A stretch of 64,000 nucleotides of DNA from Notospermus geniculatus (Eukaryota; Nemertea; Pilidiophora; Heteronemertea; Lineidae): assembly GCA_002633025.1 (NCBI GenBank), contig NMRB01001817.1, forward strand, positions 1 to 64,000, written 5' to 3'. A model generated the notes under the pieces. That model was not told where the DNA came from, did not search any database, and saw only the letters and a program-made list of their open reading frames with translations. The position numbers and the translations under genes are program-made. Shown piece after piece: positions 51,850-60,550 of the stretch. How positions within the stretch are numbered: position 1 is the stretch's first letter; each line of letters begins with the position of its first letter.

Positions 51850-52043
51850 AAACCATAAGATGGTAGAATACCAGACACTTGAGACGAACATCATTCTTTC
51901 TGAGTTCAATCACGCAGTGCCTGGATTCATAAAAATGGATCGCGATGGCGTTTTGGAGGTTGTCACTCTGAAAATGAAATCCGAATTTGCTTCTTGACGA
52001 ATCAAATTCAGCTTGGCCCTTTTCCTCGATTCAAGAATCAATG
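51850..52043 (-). pseudogene. Galectin-like N-terminal exon, copy 1 (in-frame stop)
   Basis: Read on the minus strand after AAGGTTACAG: IDS-stop-IEEKGQAEFDSS, then KFGFHFQSDNLQNAIAIHFY and ESRHCVIELRKNDVRLKCLV. A TGA stands where copy 2 has TGC. If the true exon starts downstream of the stop it could still be used. See 59870-60060. Confidence 0.4.
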
Positions 52044-52420
52044 TCTGTAACCTTAAAGGCGCTCTAGTTCGAATTGTAAACATTACGGTGTGCCACCTAT
52101 TGTCAACTTCTAGTACTAACAAATCGGATAAAATCAAACTAAATCTTGCCTTTCACAACTTTTTGTTTGTTTTTGAGCGTAAAATCATAAATATATTTCA
52201 GTTACAAGAATATTTATCAAGATAGATATAAAAATAGATAACATTAATGTTTTGGTATACATGGTGCTGCCACCTGTCCGCAGGAAAATAACTATTATAA
52301 TCAACCATGTAAATAAACAAACCGTAGGGGAGACCGGGGCTGGTTGTAACAGGGGTAGGTTGTAACAGAGCTAATATTTCCTTGAATATCCACTGGGAAG
52401 GGCTGAGTTTCCTCAAATAC

Positions 52421-54197
52421 ACCACAACTCACAATTTTGTCGCTTCCCCACAAAGTTTACGAATAATGCCCATAGACGTGTTTTTCCCATGTTTCTTTTG
52501 GTTGTTATAAATGTTCGACCCCTGTGACCTCGAAAGTACATGTATGTCAAGGTAAAAACCCTGGCCTGAGGTTCATGTCTGTGAACTTAGGAGTCAACAG
52601 CTCTATTAGGGTTTAGAAATGTGCCCTTATCAAAGACAGTTGTGAACAACGACCGACGCTGGATGATGACAACGAGAAACTGGTATACTAAAGGCTCACC
52701 CACGTGACCAAAAAAATGAAAATTATCTGCATTTTGGAAAATTTTCAAGGTTTCCCTTTTTCAATATCAATGACTTTTTTCAATGTTTCAGAAGAATTTT
52801 ACAATAGAGAAATCAATAGTGGTTTAGAACTATTGATTACATGCATCAAAGGCTATTGAATCTTGCACACAATGGAACTAATAGGCTAGGCCCCAATTTC
52901 ATTTTCCTTGCATTAAACATTTATACGTACTTTGTGCAGTTTAATGATGAGTTTCAGCGCTGAGGGAGACAATAGGGACGTTGAGATTAGCGACTTATCA
53001 CGGATCCTTGTATACGGATCGAAATGTACACAAAATTTGTCCTCATTGTAAAGAATTCTATCCGTATACGCAAAAGGATCCGTGATAAGTCGCTGATCTC
53101 AACGTCCCTAATGTCATCTTTTTCAACTCAACTGAATCATCTGCAGGACTGGCTACCTTTCACTATTCATCTACAGGCTGTCACATAGTGGATTTCGGTT
53201 TTTGCGCCGAGCTTTTTAGAGGTCACGACTGTTAGAACACAGGTCTTTGGAATGATCACTCTCCAGTCGCCTGGCAATTCTCCGCGATCTGATTGGCTAC
53301 TCGGACCATTATGACGACGATACTAATCTTCATATGATTAGGTTTTTACCACAATTGTTCACTGATTACGGGCGAACGTTTCTAGAAGTAAATTTACGCC
53401 GTGTGCTTTGTTTCTGGTCGGCTGTTGTGAAAGTGCAGTCTTAAATCTACATGTACACAATAACGTGAGCAGTTTGTGAGTTCATGTAACGTGCGACGAA
53501 CAAATGACAAATTTGCTCGGACAACACAAATTTCGGCCTTGCCACAGGGTATTCCCCCGATCTTCAAACAATATGACAAACTTTTTTTGCGAATAACTCT
53601 CCGTTGGTACATAGATCAATTCGTTATGATCGATTTGAACCAGTCAGGAGGACAATACAGGCTGCAGGAAGTTCTAACAAGTCGATCCCAAGTTGAATTT
53701 TTCAGCGTCCATGCACTATTTTCAGACCGGAATCCCTTTTTCTTGAAGCTGCCGATAGAGGACGTGGTGGTGTGAATTCCCGTTCTAACAGTCGCGAGGT
53801 AGGCCTACAATGCAATGAGCTTCACACTGGTGGCCCATAATAGCACGAAAAACAACCGGCTAGCTAGGCCAAATCGACAAATTTTACGTTCACTATGGAA
53901 ACTGTCTGCAGACTACTTTGTTAATGATGTCACGTGATGGAATTACCAGCGGCTCAGCGGTCGGAGGTGCCAGCTTTTCAACTTTACCACATGGGGGCAT
54001 TCCTATTGGTTCCCACATTTTCCGAGGTTTCATTCGTGGATCATTTCATTGACCTAAGGGTTGAAGTTTATGTGTTAATGTGTTTTCATATTGATAGTGA
54101 TTGTCAATTTTCCCTGCTGGTGTGCTCCCTAGAAATGGTAGTGGCAAGCCAAATCGCCTCAACAGTCCAGTAGAGGTAACCGTGCATATAGAGGTTT
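52421..54197. repeat. Left arm of the large inverted repeat
   Basis: From ATACACCACAACTCACAATT through GGTTTTTACCACAATTGTTC to CAGTCCAGTAGAGGTAACCG and TGCATATAGAG. It is the reverse complement of 61541-63341 over the whole length, including a nested MITE at the matching place. About 1.78 kb. Open frames inside (for example 53476-53775) are not kept open in the other arm. Outer flanks do not match and no target duplication is visible. Confidence 0.88.
52973..53110. mobile_element. Nested MITE TAGGGACGTTGAGAT in left arm
   Basis: TAGGGACGTTGAGATTAGCG, ACTTATCACGGATCCTT and complements (AAGGATCCGTGATAAGTCGC, TGATCTCAACGTCCCTA). The inner arms GTATACGGAT and ATCCGTATAC continue the stem. Present in both big arms. 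Confidence 0.85.
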
Positions 54198-54430
54198 CCC
54201 ACGTGACGTCACAGCTCCAAATATCCGCCATATTGGCCGTCAAATGACGCAACGTCACAGCATCAACACAGCGTTTTTGACGTGAATTGTACGTTGTCGG
54301 CATTCATCGGACCTCTTCTACACTGTTCTACAGCAAGCCGTATGGACGATTCGCTTTGTTTTCAACACGGTTTTCACACCAGACCAACTACTTATGCTCA
54401 GAAACTGTGAGAGGTAAAGTGATTTGTTGA

Positions 54431-54753
54431 NNNNNNNNNNNNNNNNNNNNNNNNNNNNNNNNNNNNNNNNNNNNNNNNNNNNNNNNNNNNNNNNNNNNNN
54501 NNNNNNNNNNNNNNNNNNNNNNNNNNNNNNNNNNNNNNNNNNNNNNNNNNNNNNNNNNNNNNNNNNNNNNNNNNNNNNNNNNNNNNNNNNNNNNNNNNNN
54601 NNNNNNNNNNNNNNNNNNNNNNNNNNNNNNNNNNNNNNNNNNNNNNNNNNNNNNNNNNNNNNNNNNNNNNNNNNNNNNNNNNNNNNNNNNNNNNNNNNNN
54701 NNNNNNNNNNNNNNNNNNNNNNNNNNNNNNNNNNNNNNNNNNNNNNNNNNNNN
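54431..54753. other. Assembly gap (323 N)
   Basis: N run followed by GTGGGGGGGGGGGG, i.e. the assembly broke at a homopolymer just between the left inverted arm and copy 2. The join here is the weakest point of the local order. Confidence 0.95.
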
Positions 54754-55126
54754 GTGGGGGGGGGGGGGATGTATCATGGGCCAACGGTGTGTTGCTTGAA
54801 AGATTCAGCCTAATCTGATTCTCCACTTTGCCACCAGGGGGCCAAAAGCCCAAGACATAAACTGCAATTGTGCCTTTGTGCTTCACGTGTCTTTTCTGCG
54901 TGATGTCCTTGCACCATGGGCGAATGACATTACGTCTTCACTACGTGCCTTTCACGATGGCACGTGACATCTGCAGAAGATACGAGGACGGTATGGGCAT
55001 GACATTGCATGTGGTTCGCGGATGGTGCGTGCCACGGATTGGAGGTCAATTGTGCAACGTACTATCGACTTCACTGATCTGCTTCATTCGTCTTCATTTC
55101 TAATGGCGTACGTTTCTCCAATTCAG

Positions 55127-55231
55127 GGTCCGTGCTTGGGCAACCAGCTCGCTCTGGCGCACAGTCGACTGTGGGACGCTGTTGGAGGATTCCTGTACAT
55201 ATTTGCTCACATGCAAGAGAAATTATCGAAG
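55127..55231 (+). CDS. RYR: RyR exon P, copy 2
   Basis: CCAATTCAG acceptor and GTAGGT donor preserved. Same 35 residues as 43886-43990. The three base differences fall at third positions of Leu, Ala and Leu codons. Both copies cannot be used together without repeating HSRLWDAV, so this is a tandem exon duplicate or a second haplotype. Confidence 0.9.
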
Positions 55232-55407
55232 GTAGGTTATGGCAACATTCTAAAATCGCTTCAGTTGTATAACATGACCATGAAGCCAGCAGCACTAATA
55301 CATGTTTGTTCTTCATGATTTATTCATCCATTCCGTTTCTGGTGCAAATTGCATAAAATGTGATCCGCTCTGGCGAAAAGAGTCGCATGTTGCTCAGAAG
55401 GTGAGCC

Positions 55408-55662
55408 TAAAAGGCCTGTCACACTGAAGTAGTTCTCGAAACGTCCTGCCCCGTCCTAAAAAAATCGTAAAACGGGCTAGAACGTGTAACCCTTGGCAAA
55501 ATAATGCCTCGATGTTCTGGAGCACCCTTTCCGTCCATGAAGTTCGTAAAAAGACTGTAAAAAGTTGCCACTACATCCACTCCGTTCGCAGACAGTTTGA
55601 GCCCGTTCGGCAAAATTTTCAAGAATGTACTGAGAACTAGTTCAGTGTGATTGGGGCATAAA
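55408..55662. mobile_element. Fold-back insertion present only in copy 2
   Basis: GGCCTGTCACACTGAAGTAG with TTCTCGAAACG at the left, GAGAACTAGTTCAGTGTGAT with TGGGGC at the right. Copy 1 reads GAGCCTCAACAAACTAAG with no insert. About 255 bp. Confidence 0.75.
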
Positions 55663-56010
55663 CGAATCGAGATGACACCAGGAGAGAATGGAAGAAATAG
55701 ATTCCTTCAGATTTCATAATAAACAGACAATACTGAAACTGACAAACATTTGGTCTCAACCTGCCAAGGTGAGAGGGACATGCGTCTGGTTTTGCCCGAG
55801 CGGGTCACCAATGTTAAAATGCACCAGCTGAAATGAATGACTCTGTAGTCTGTGGCTTTTATACAGCTGTAGTAGAAGCGATAGTTGAAAAAACTGATAG
55901 TTTAGCCCAAATAATTCAGAGTACAACTAATGTCTCGAATTTCGTGCCGGTAATTCTTCCAGTATCTTGAAACATGAATATTTTCTTAATTGTTCATTTT
56001 ATGCACTCAG

Positions 56011-56052
56011 TCAGGAGATAAATCGACAAATACTGCAGTCAAATTGAAGAAG
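56011..56052 (+). CDS. RYR: RyR exon Q, microexon, copy 2
   Basis: Acceptor TATGCACTCAG, donor GTAATA; SGDKSTNTAVKLKK again, with TCA for TCG at the first Ser. The intron bases around it have changed more than the exon. Confidence 0.65.
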
Positions 56053-56090
56053 GTAATACATGTATATCATAGTGATGTTGTTATCTCCCC

Positions 56091-56285
56091 GCTTTTTGAA
56101 AAAAGTCGGGGAGATATTGTTTTACCCTCCGCCGTCAGTCCGGCTGTCCGTCCGGCTGTCCGTCCGTCCAAACCGCATGCGTTTTCGCGCCCGTCGAACG
56201 GAAAGGCCTGAACCATGTCACCATTACTTCCTGTCGAAAGCGGGGAGATATGCGATGGGCTCCCATCGACATTGCTCTAGTTATT
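56091..56285 (+). repeat. Hairpin-headed repeat, ATCTCCCCG/CGGGGAGAT type
   Basis: ATCTCCCCGCTTTTTGAAAAAAG with TCGGGGAGATATTG, then CCGTCAGTCCGGCTGTCCGT, a CGTCC run, then CCCGTCGAACGGAAAGGCCTG. Absent in copy 1 (GATGTTGTTAATTTTACC runs through). A partial relative is at 63610-63665. Confidence 0.7.
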
Positions 56286-56287
56286 TT

Positions 56288-56560
56288 TACCTTCGTAGTC
56301 ATTTTTGCAGCTAGGATGAATCGGGATTTGGGTCTCATTTGCATTCAGACGAGCAATTTGAATCTGGTCATACGTGGTCTGATGCGGTCGAATTCGGGAC
56401 CAGCAAAATCGGTGGTCCATTTTAAATCCACATTGAACTACATTGGATCGCATTGGGGGTAGCGTTTACACACAAGAGTTTGAACCACAATCGGAATCGA
56501 TCGGCTCGCATGTGGATTTCTGCCTGTCGTCTAAATGACCCTATTTCCACATCCCTAAAA
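56288..56560. repeat. Fold-back of CACATG(C/T)GGAT words
   Basis: GGGTCTCATTTGCATTCAGACG at the left and GCCTGTCGTCTAAATGACCC at the right, with many ATGTGG/CCACAT words between. The piece at 46870-46945 in copy 1 is related. Confidence 0.5.
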
Positions 56561-56618
56561 GCGACCACAATTGAAGCTGTTGAATTTTAAATGCAGTTAT
56601 TGCCCTGAGTTCTTTACG

Positions 56619-56885
56619 GATCCAAGATACAGAATACCACAAAATTGACACACAAAATGATAATAAGCAAGAAGTCAATCTCCAGAATTCACGAATTTTC
56701 GACCCCAACCGGGGTCTTTTTCAAGTGGAACTTTACAATCTGAAACTCTAGACAAGACTGAGCTGAAACCCGAATGTGGAACTAACCTGTGTAGACAGGA
56801 TGAGTGAGCAATTAAGGAAAGAATAGTGTCCAAGCCTCTTGAAAAAGACCCTGGTTGGGGTCGAAAATTCGTGAATTCTGGAGAT
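56619..56885. mobile_element. Hammerhead-like repeat pair inserted in copy 2, 12-bp target duplication
   Basis: TGAGTTCTTTAC is present on both sides (56607-56618 and 56886-56897), whereas copy 1 has it once with uninterrupted flanks. The 267-bp insert holds a minus-strand motif (about 56680-56725) and a plus-strand motif (about 56830-56885). Both have GACCC(C/T)GGTTGGGGTCGAAA and the A/T stem AATTC-GT-GAATT followed by CTGGAGATTGA. The CTGATGA core is decayed to CTTGAAAA here. Tail-to-tail order with a long, odd target duplication fits a retroelement such as a Penelope-like element better than a cut-and-paste MITE. Confidence 0.7.
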
Positions 56886-56954
56886 TGAGTTCTTTACAGA
56901 TGTTCATATTTCATTCCTGCAGCAGTGTTTTCAACCTTATTTAGCAGGCTACGC

Positions 56955-58034
56955 TCAAAAATAAATCTTAGCAACCAGCCGGCCCTTTGTGTCGGCGGTT
57001 ACTGGCCACATGATGATATGGTCTTGTTCATCACTGAAAATTTGTTCATCAGATTCTTTCAAATTGGGAATGTTGAGAACAAACCTTAAGTGCCAAACTG
57101 TTTTCTCCTTCACCTGTAATGCCAAACTAGACCTTGTATACATTGTTCGGCATTGCTTCTTGATGTCAAAGGTATACAAATCGAACACCTCGCCAAGTCT
57201 TTGTCGATTATTCGGCGCTGTACAACCCACGCATGCCATCCTTTTAAAAGCGACAAATTGGTTCCCAAGGAGTAATGCCGTTTTACTTCGTGTGAATCCC
57301 TGTTTAGTACGGAGCACATTTGTATAGTTTTCATACATGGACTTCTTTTCAAATAGAACGATGCTGAAGACACCCGGCGATTCAAAATTGAACACAAATA
57401 TGTTGCCGTACTCATCAAAATGATGATTGTACATTGCCACCGAGGATGAACCCCATTCGTCCTCGTTTGCAGGATGGTATTTTACGTCTATAACCCTGAT
57501 GTCTTCGAGTGTCAGGAAAAATCCCATGTCTCTAATTCTGTAGACAGTGAACCGAGATTCCGCCATTACTTTCAAATTCTTTTGACGTTCCTTTGCAAGA
57601 AAGTATGAAATCTCTAACAATGCAACATCATTGTGAACAATGATTTTCAAACTTCCAAAAACAGATCCATTCGGACCTGGGGTACCTTTCAGTTTGTTGT
57701 ATGGTAAGTTAAGTTTTCGACGATTGTGCCCCGTCAGATCAAAGGCAATGCAACGTATCTCTGGCCTTTTGCCTACGCTAGGCATGCACACTCCTATCAC
57801 ATCATTTCCGTAATCACCAGCAATGTACACAAGATCCAGAATTTGATATTTATGAACTAATTCAAAATAAGTATCTTTCCTAGTATACACGCGGACATTC
57901 ATTGGACCTCCTGGCCTATCCAGCAATAAGAACCCAACGAATGCTTTTGACTTTCTGTGATAATGCCATATGGATGATACTTTGAAAAAACCACCTTTGA
58001 TTTCAATACTCCTTCTCTGTTTGAACATACCTGG
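56955..58034 (-). CDS. Uncharacterised minus-strand gene, large last exon, copy 2
   Basis: Acceptor (minus) CTATCAATGCCAACAG, then 359 codons ending LVAKIYF at the same stop. Begins PGMFKQRRSIEIKGGFFKV. Differences from copy 1 are scattered and mostly conservative (for example VVGVCMPSVGVRPE to VIGVCMPSVGKRPE), and no frame is lost, suggesting selection on the protein until recently. It joins in phase 0 to the PAN-like exon at 59028. Confidence 0.78.
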   Translation of the reverse strand, partial: PGMFKQRRSIEIKGGFFKVSSIWHYHRKSKAFVGFLLLDRPGGPMNVRVYTRKDTYFELVHKYQILDLVYIAGDYGNDVIGVCMPSVGKRPEIRCIAFDLTGHNRRKLNLPYNKLKGTPGPNGSVFGSLKIIVHNDVALLEISYFLAKERQKNLKVMAESRFTVYRIRDMGFFLTLEDIRVIDVKYHPANEDEWGSSSVAMYNHHFDEYGNIFVFNFESPGVFSIVLFEKKSMYENYTNVLRTKQGFTRSKTALLLGNQFVAFKRMACVGCTAPNNRQRLGEVFDLYTFDIKKQCRTMYTRSSLALQVKEKTVWHLRFVLNIPNLKESDEQIFSDEQDHIIMWPVTADTKGRLVAKIYF

Positions 58035-58065
58035 CTGTTGGCATTGATAGAGTACAAATATTTTT

Positions 58066-58278
58066 TTAACTCATCTGTCCCCAGAGTCCAGCAGACGGCA
58101 TCTTCTGTCAAAGTTTTCTCACAACCTATGGCATTGATTGAAAATTATTTGAAGAAATGTTGTTTCTGTGAACCATCTGAAGAATGTTCCTTCAAATTTT
58201 TTCCAATTCATATCCGAGAGTTTGCAAAAAATTCATCGGAAGACACTGTCTGCTTAAACCTGGGAGCAGATGAGTTAA
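58066..58278. repeat. Fold-back AACTCATCTGTCCCCAGAG in copy 2 intron
   Basis: TTAACTCATCTGTCCCCAGAG with AGACGGCATCTTCTG at the left; ACACTGTCTGCTTAAACCTG and GGGAGCAGATGAGTTAA at the right. Related to 35830-36085. Confidence 0.65.
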
Positions 58279-58317
58279 AGGAATTGAAAGATGAGAACGT
58301 TGGTTGAGTAAAAGCCT

Positions 58318-58780
58318 TAAGCCGCATTTACACTACCAAAAATCAAGTGAACTTGGACGGGACCAAGTATGGTACAGCAAAAAAAGTGGCAGCGTAAACC
58401 TGCCAAGCATACCCGGTCCGGACCACAAATGAACCCAACCGTACCGGGACTGCAGGAGGAGGTGGTCTCGGTCCGGACCGAGTACGGTACCTCGACCAAA
58501 TGTGTGCGGTGACTCATCGCTGCAGTCTAAACGGTACAAATGAAGTGGACCTGGTCCAGTCCGAGTACGGTTCACTTCAACTGGAACAAAATGTTCGGCA
58601 GTGTAAAGCTGCTTTTCCACGAGGCGTTTGCGGACGCGGTTTCGGTGGCGGGAGCAGGTGCGAGTGAAACAGCTAAAGGGAAATACGTTGGATCGATTTT
58701 TTCCACCCGCACCCACCGCCTATTCCGTGCCCGCAAACGCCTCGTGGAAAAGCAGCTTAAATGCGGCTTTAGTTCACCTT
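58318..58780. repeat. Two adjacent palindromes in copy 2 intron
   Basis: First AAGTGAACTTGGACGGGACC ... GGTCCAGTCCGAGTACGG, GTTCACTT, with GGTCCGGACC words; then AAAGCTGCTTTTCCACGAGG, CGTTTGCGGACGCGGTTTCG ... GCCCGCAAACGCCTCGTGGA, AAAGCAGCTT. Both absent from copy 1. Confidence 0.7.
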
Positions 58781-59027
58781 TGCATTTCACTGTATGATTT
58801 TACAGGGAAATGGATAAACTACAGCACATTCAACGTGACTATTCAACCTAAAAATGTCCATTTCCCTGTGGAAATCATAGAACATGCTGCGTACATGCAC
58901 AGGTGGACCGAGGCCACACATAAGGATTCTACCCGGCGGCGGCCATGAGATTATCATTACTGGCCACCTTGTCTGTGTGACAGAAAGGATTTAGAAAAAA
59001 ATTGAAAGTTTTAACTAACGATACCAC

Positions 59028-59316
59028 CTTTCTCAACCAATGTTGAGTTCCTATTCTTGCTTTTGCAGTAACACAGGGCTCTAATCCTTCTTGAAATTGA
59101 CAGACGTCATCTAGATATACAAAAAAGCCTTGACATTCAGTCTGAATCAGACAAAAGATACCACATTGAATGGCGGACCCCCTGGAATAGGACCCAGAGT
59201 CTCCACTATTGTAATGAAGGTCAAAGAAGGTTGCTAAGATGCCTAAAGGTGCCATGCCGTCTGGATGGTCGGCAACAGAAAACCAGCAACTGCCTGTTGT
59301 AAATTCTTCTTGTTCC
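59028..59316 (-). CDS. PAN/apple-like exon, copy 2 (intact)
   Basis: CTGCAG acceptor, GAGAAAG|GTGGTA donor (minus), 289 nt. Encodes EQEEFTTGSCWFSVADHPDG, SAIQCGIFCLIQTECQGFFV and YLDDVCQFQEGLEPCVTAKA. The Cys pattern is as in PAN/apple domains. The entry phase (one base) fits the CT left by the exon at 59533, and the exit (phase 0) fits the large exon. PAN domains are extracellular adhesion modules, so a secreted protein is likely, though no signal peptide has been located. Confidence 0.65.
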
Positions 59317-59532
59317 CTGCAGATTTTGTGATAGCGAACCGCCCGAGTGACGTCGGACGTGTCAATTTCATTGTGTTTGTCCGACCCTGCTTTTGTCCTG
59401 TCTCACCATTGACAATGGGTCACTCAGTAAAGTCTACTTGTTATCTAATATTTGTCCGACCTTCGCTGGTAAAAATAGAAACCGGGCGGTGTGCTATTCG
59501 CTTTCCACTCCGAGCCTCTTAGGAATAATCAC

Positions 59533-59623
59533 AGCCCTCCTAGACCATCAATGTCAACGGATTTTGCGATCTCTGTATCAATGTAATGAGGAACCTGTGT
59601 GACGTCGATCCTGCCAGCAAACT
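59533..59623 (-). CDS. Possible galectin-like C-terminal exon, copy 2
   Basis: CTGTAG acceptor, CT|GTGATT donor (minus), 91 nt. Encodes FAGRIDVTQVPHYIDTEIAK SVDIDGLGGL. The pattern V-P-H-Y ... S-V-D-I-D-G resembles the last strands of galectin domains (F-x-H-R ... I-x-V-x-G-D). Borders are in phase with the PAN-like exon. Short, and the family call is tentative. Confidence 0.4.
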
Positions 59624-59869
59624 CTACAGCAGTGCCGATTTTCTCCACTACGTTACACAAATCAGACACAGTGATCAGTCGCCGTCACGTTTTCATGCCA
59701 GAAATTGTGACTCATTTTGCTGTCACAAGTCACAATGGAAATAGGAAAAGGAAACTGCGGGTGCATCGCTCGCACCCACACGAACTAACGTCATGACGTT
59801 AGTTCTTCCGTTTCCACTTTCACATAGAATCCTAATTCATTCTAATTCATATTTGTCAGGAGGGGAAAC

Positions 59870-60060
59870 CATAAGATGGTAGAATACCAGACACTTGAGA
59901 CGAACATCATCCTTTCTGAGTTCAATCACACGGTGCCTGGATTCATAAAAATGGATCGCCATGTCGTTTTGGAGGTTGTCGCTCTGAAAATGAAATCCAA
60001 ATTTGCTTCTTGACGAATCAGATTCAGCTTGGCCCTTTTCCTCGATGCAAGAATTAATGT
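59870..60060 (-). CDS. Possible galectin-like N-terminal exon, copy 2
   Basis: After acceptor AAGGTTACAG (minus): DINSCIEEKGQAESDSSRSK, then FGFHFQSDNLQNDMAIHFYE and SRHRVIELRKDDVRLKCLVF. F-x-F-x-F-Q-S-D-N ... D-M-A-I-H-F-Y-x-S-R resembles the galectin strands F-x-I-N-F ... D-I-A-F-H-F-N-P-R. The donor is not clear and the core W-G-x-E motif is not seen, so this may be another lectin-like sandwich. The first exon and signal peptide would be further upstream on the minus strand (above 60060) but were not found. Confidence 0.35.
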
Positions 60061-60302
60061 CTGTAACCTTAATTACACCCCTCACAAGTGTCCAGACTGG
60101 CCTACCTGATTCAGATATCCAGTGGCAGGGAGCCTTGGACCCTTGTAGTGAGTGGGTGTTTCCCTTACCATTATCCCAGTTTTGTTTTTGCCGCAACAGA
60201 CCTTATAGTAGGCCTAATTTCATTCGGTCACATGCCCTCGGGCTTTTATTTCCACGAATGTTAATGCTTGACACTGCAACTGATCTGAGTCACAGCCCAA
60301 TA

Positions 60303-60550
60303 TAGACAAATCCCAAATTCCCAGATTTGTGCACTTCCGCCGAAATCGCAAACAGAACCTCGACCTGAAACCAGCTGACGTGACGCAAACCATGATTCAG
60401 CAATGGTCGACTCTGACACAACGTCGTCGAAATCACTGTCGTGGGGTTCTCTGCGTCACATCATTCAGTTTCAGACCGAGGTTGTGTTTGCGATTTCGAC
60501 GGAAGTGCGCAGATCTTTCTCGTTTACGTCAATTTGGGATTTGTCTATAG
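60303..60550. mobile_element. Fold-back TATAGACAAATCCCAAATT, complete
   Basis: TATAGACAAATCCCAAATTC and GTGCACTTCCGCCGAAATCG to CGATTTCGACGGAAGTGCGC and AATTTGGGATTTGTCTATA. About 248 bp. A half copy is at 13507-13645. Confidence 0.8.

Larger units (their letters stand above)
43859..52045. repeat. Duplicated block, copy 1
   Basis: Starts at CTAATGGCGTA before RyR exon P. It contains exons P and Q and the minus-strand gene, ending near the first galectin-like exon. It is matched in the same order by about 55101-60060. Spacing differs because each copy has its own repeat insertions (copy 1: 44245, 44474, 44709, 45001-46860, 48276, 49463; copy 2: 55408, 56091, 56619, 58066-58780). The exons appear highly similar by eye. 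Confidence 0.85.
55101..60060. repeat. Duplicated block, copy 2
   Basis: Second copy of 43859-52045, shorter because it lacks the large insertions. It starts at CTAATGGCGTA, is preceded by a truncated MITE (54905-55068) and lies wholly between the inverted arms. Confidence 0.85.

Noticed and set aside
53476-53775. 99-codon open frame in the left inverted arm
   Set aside because: In the right arm the matching sequence has frame differences and only part stays open. No domain was recognised and there is no splice context.
54388-54886. Open frames across the gap
   Set aside because: They consist almost wholly of unknown residues from N bases.
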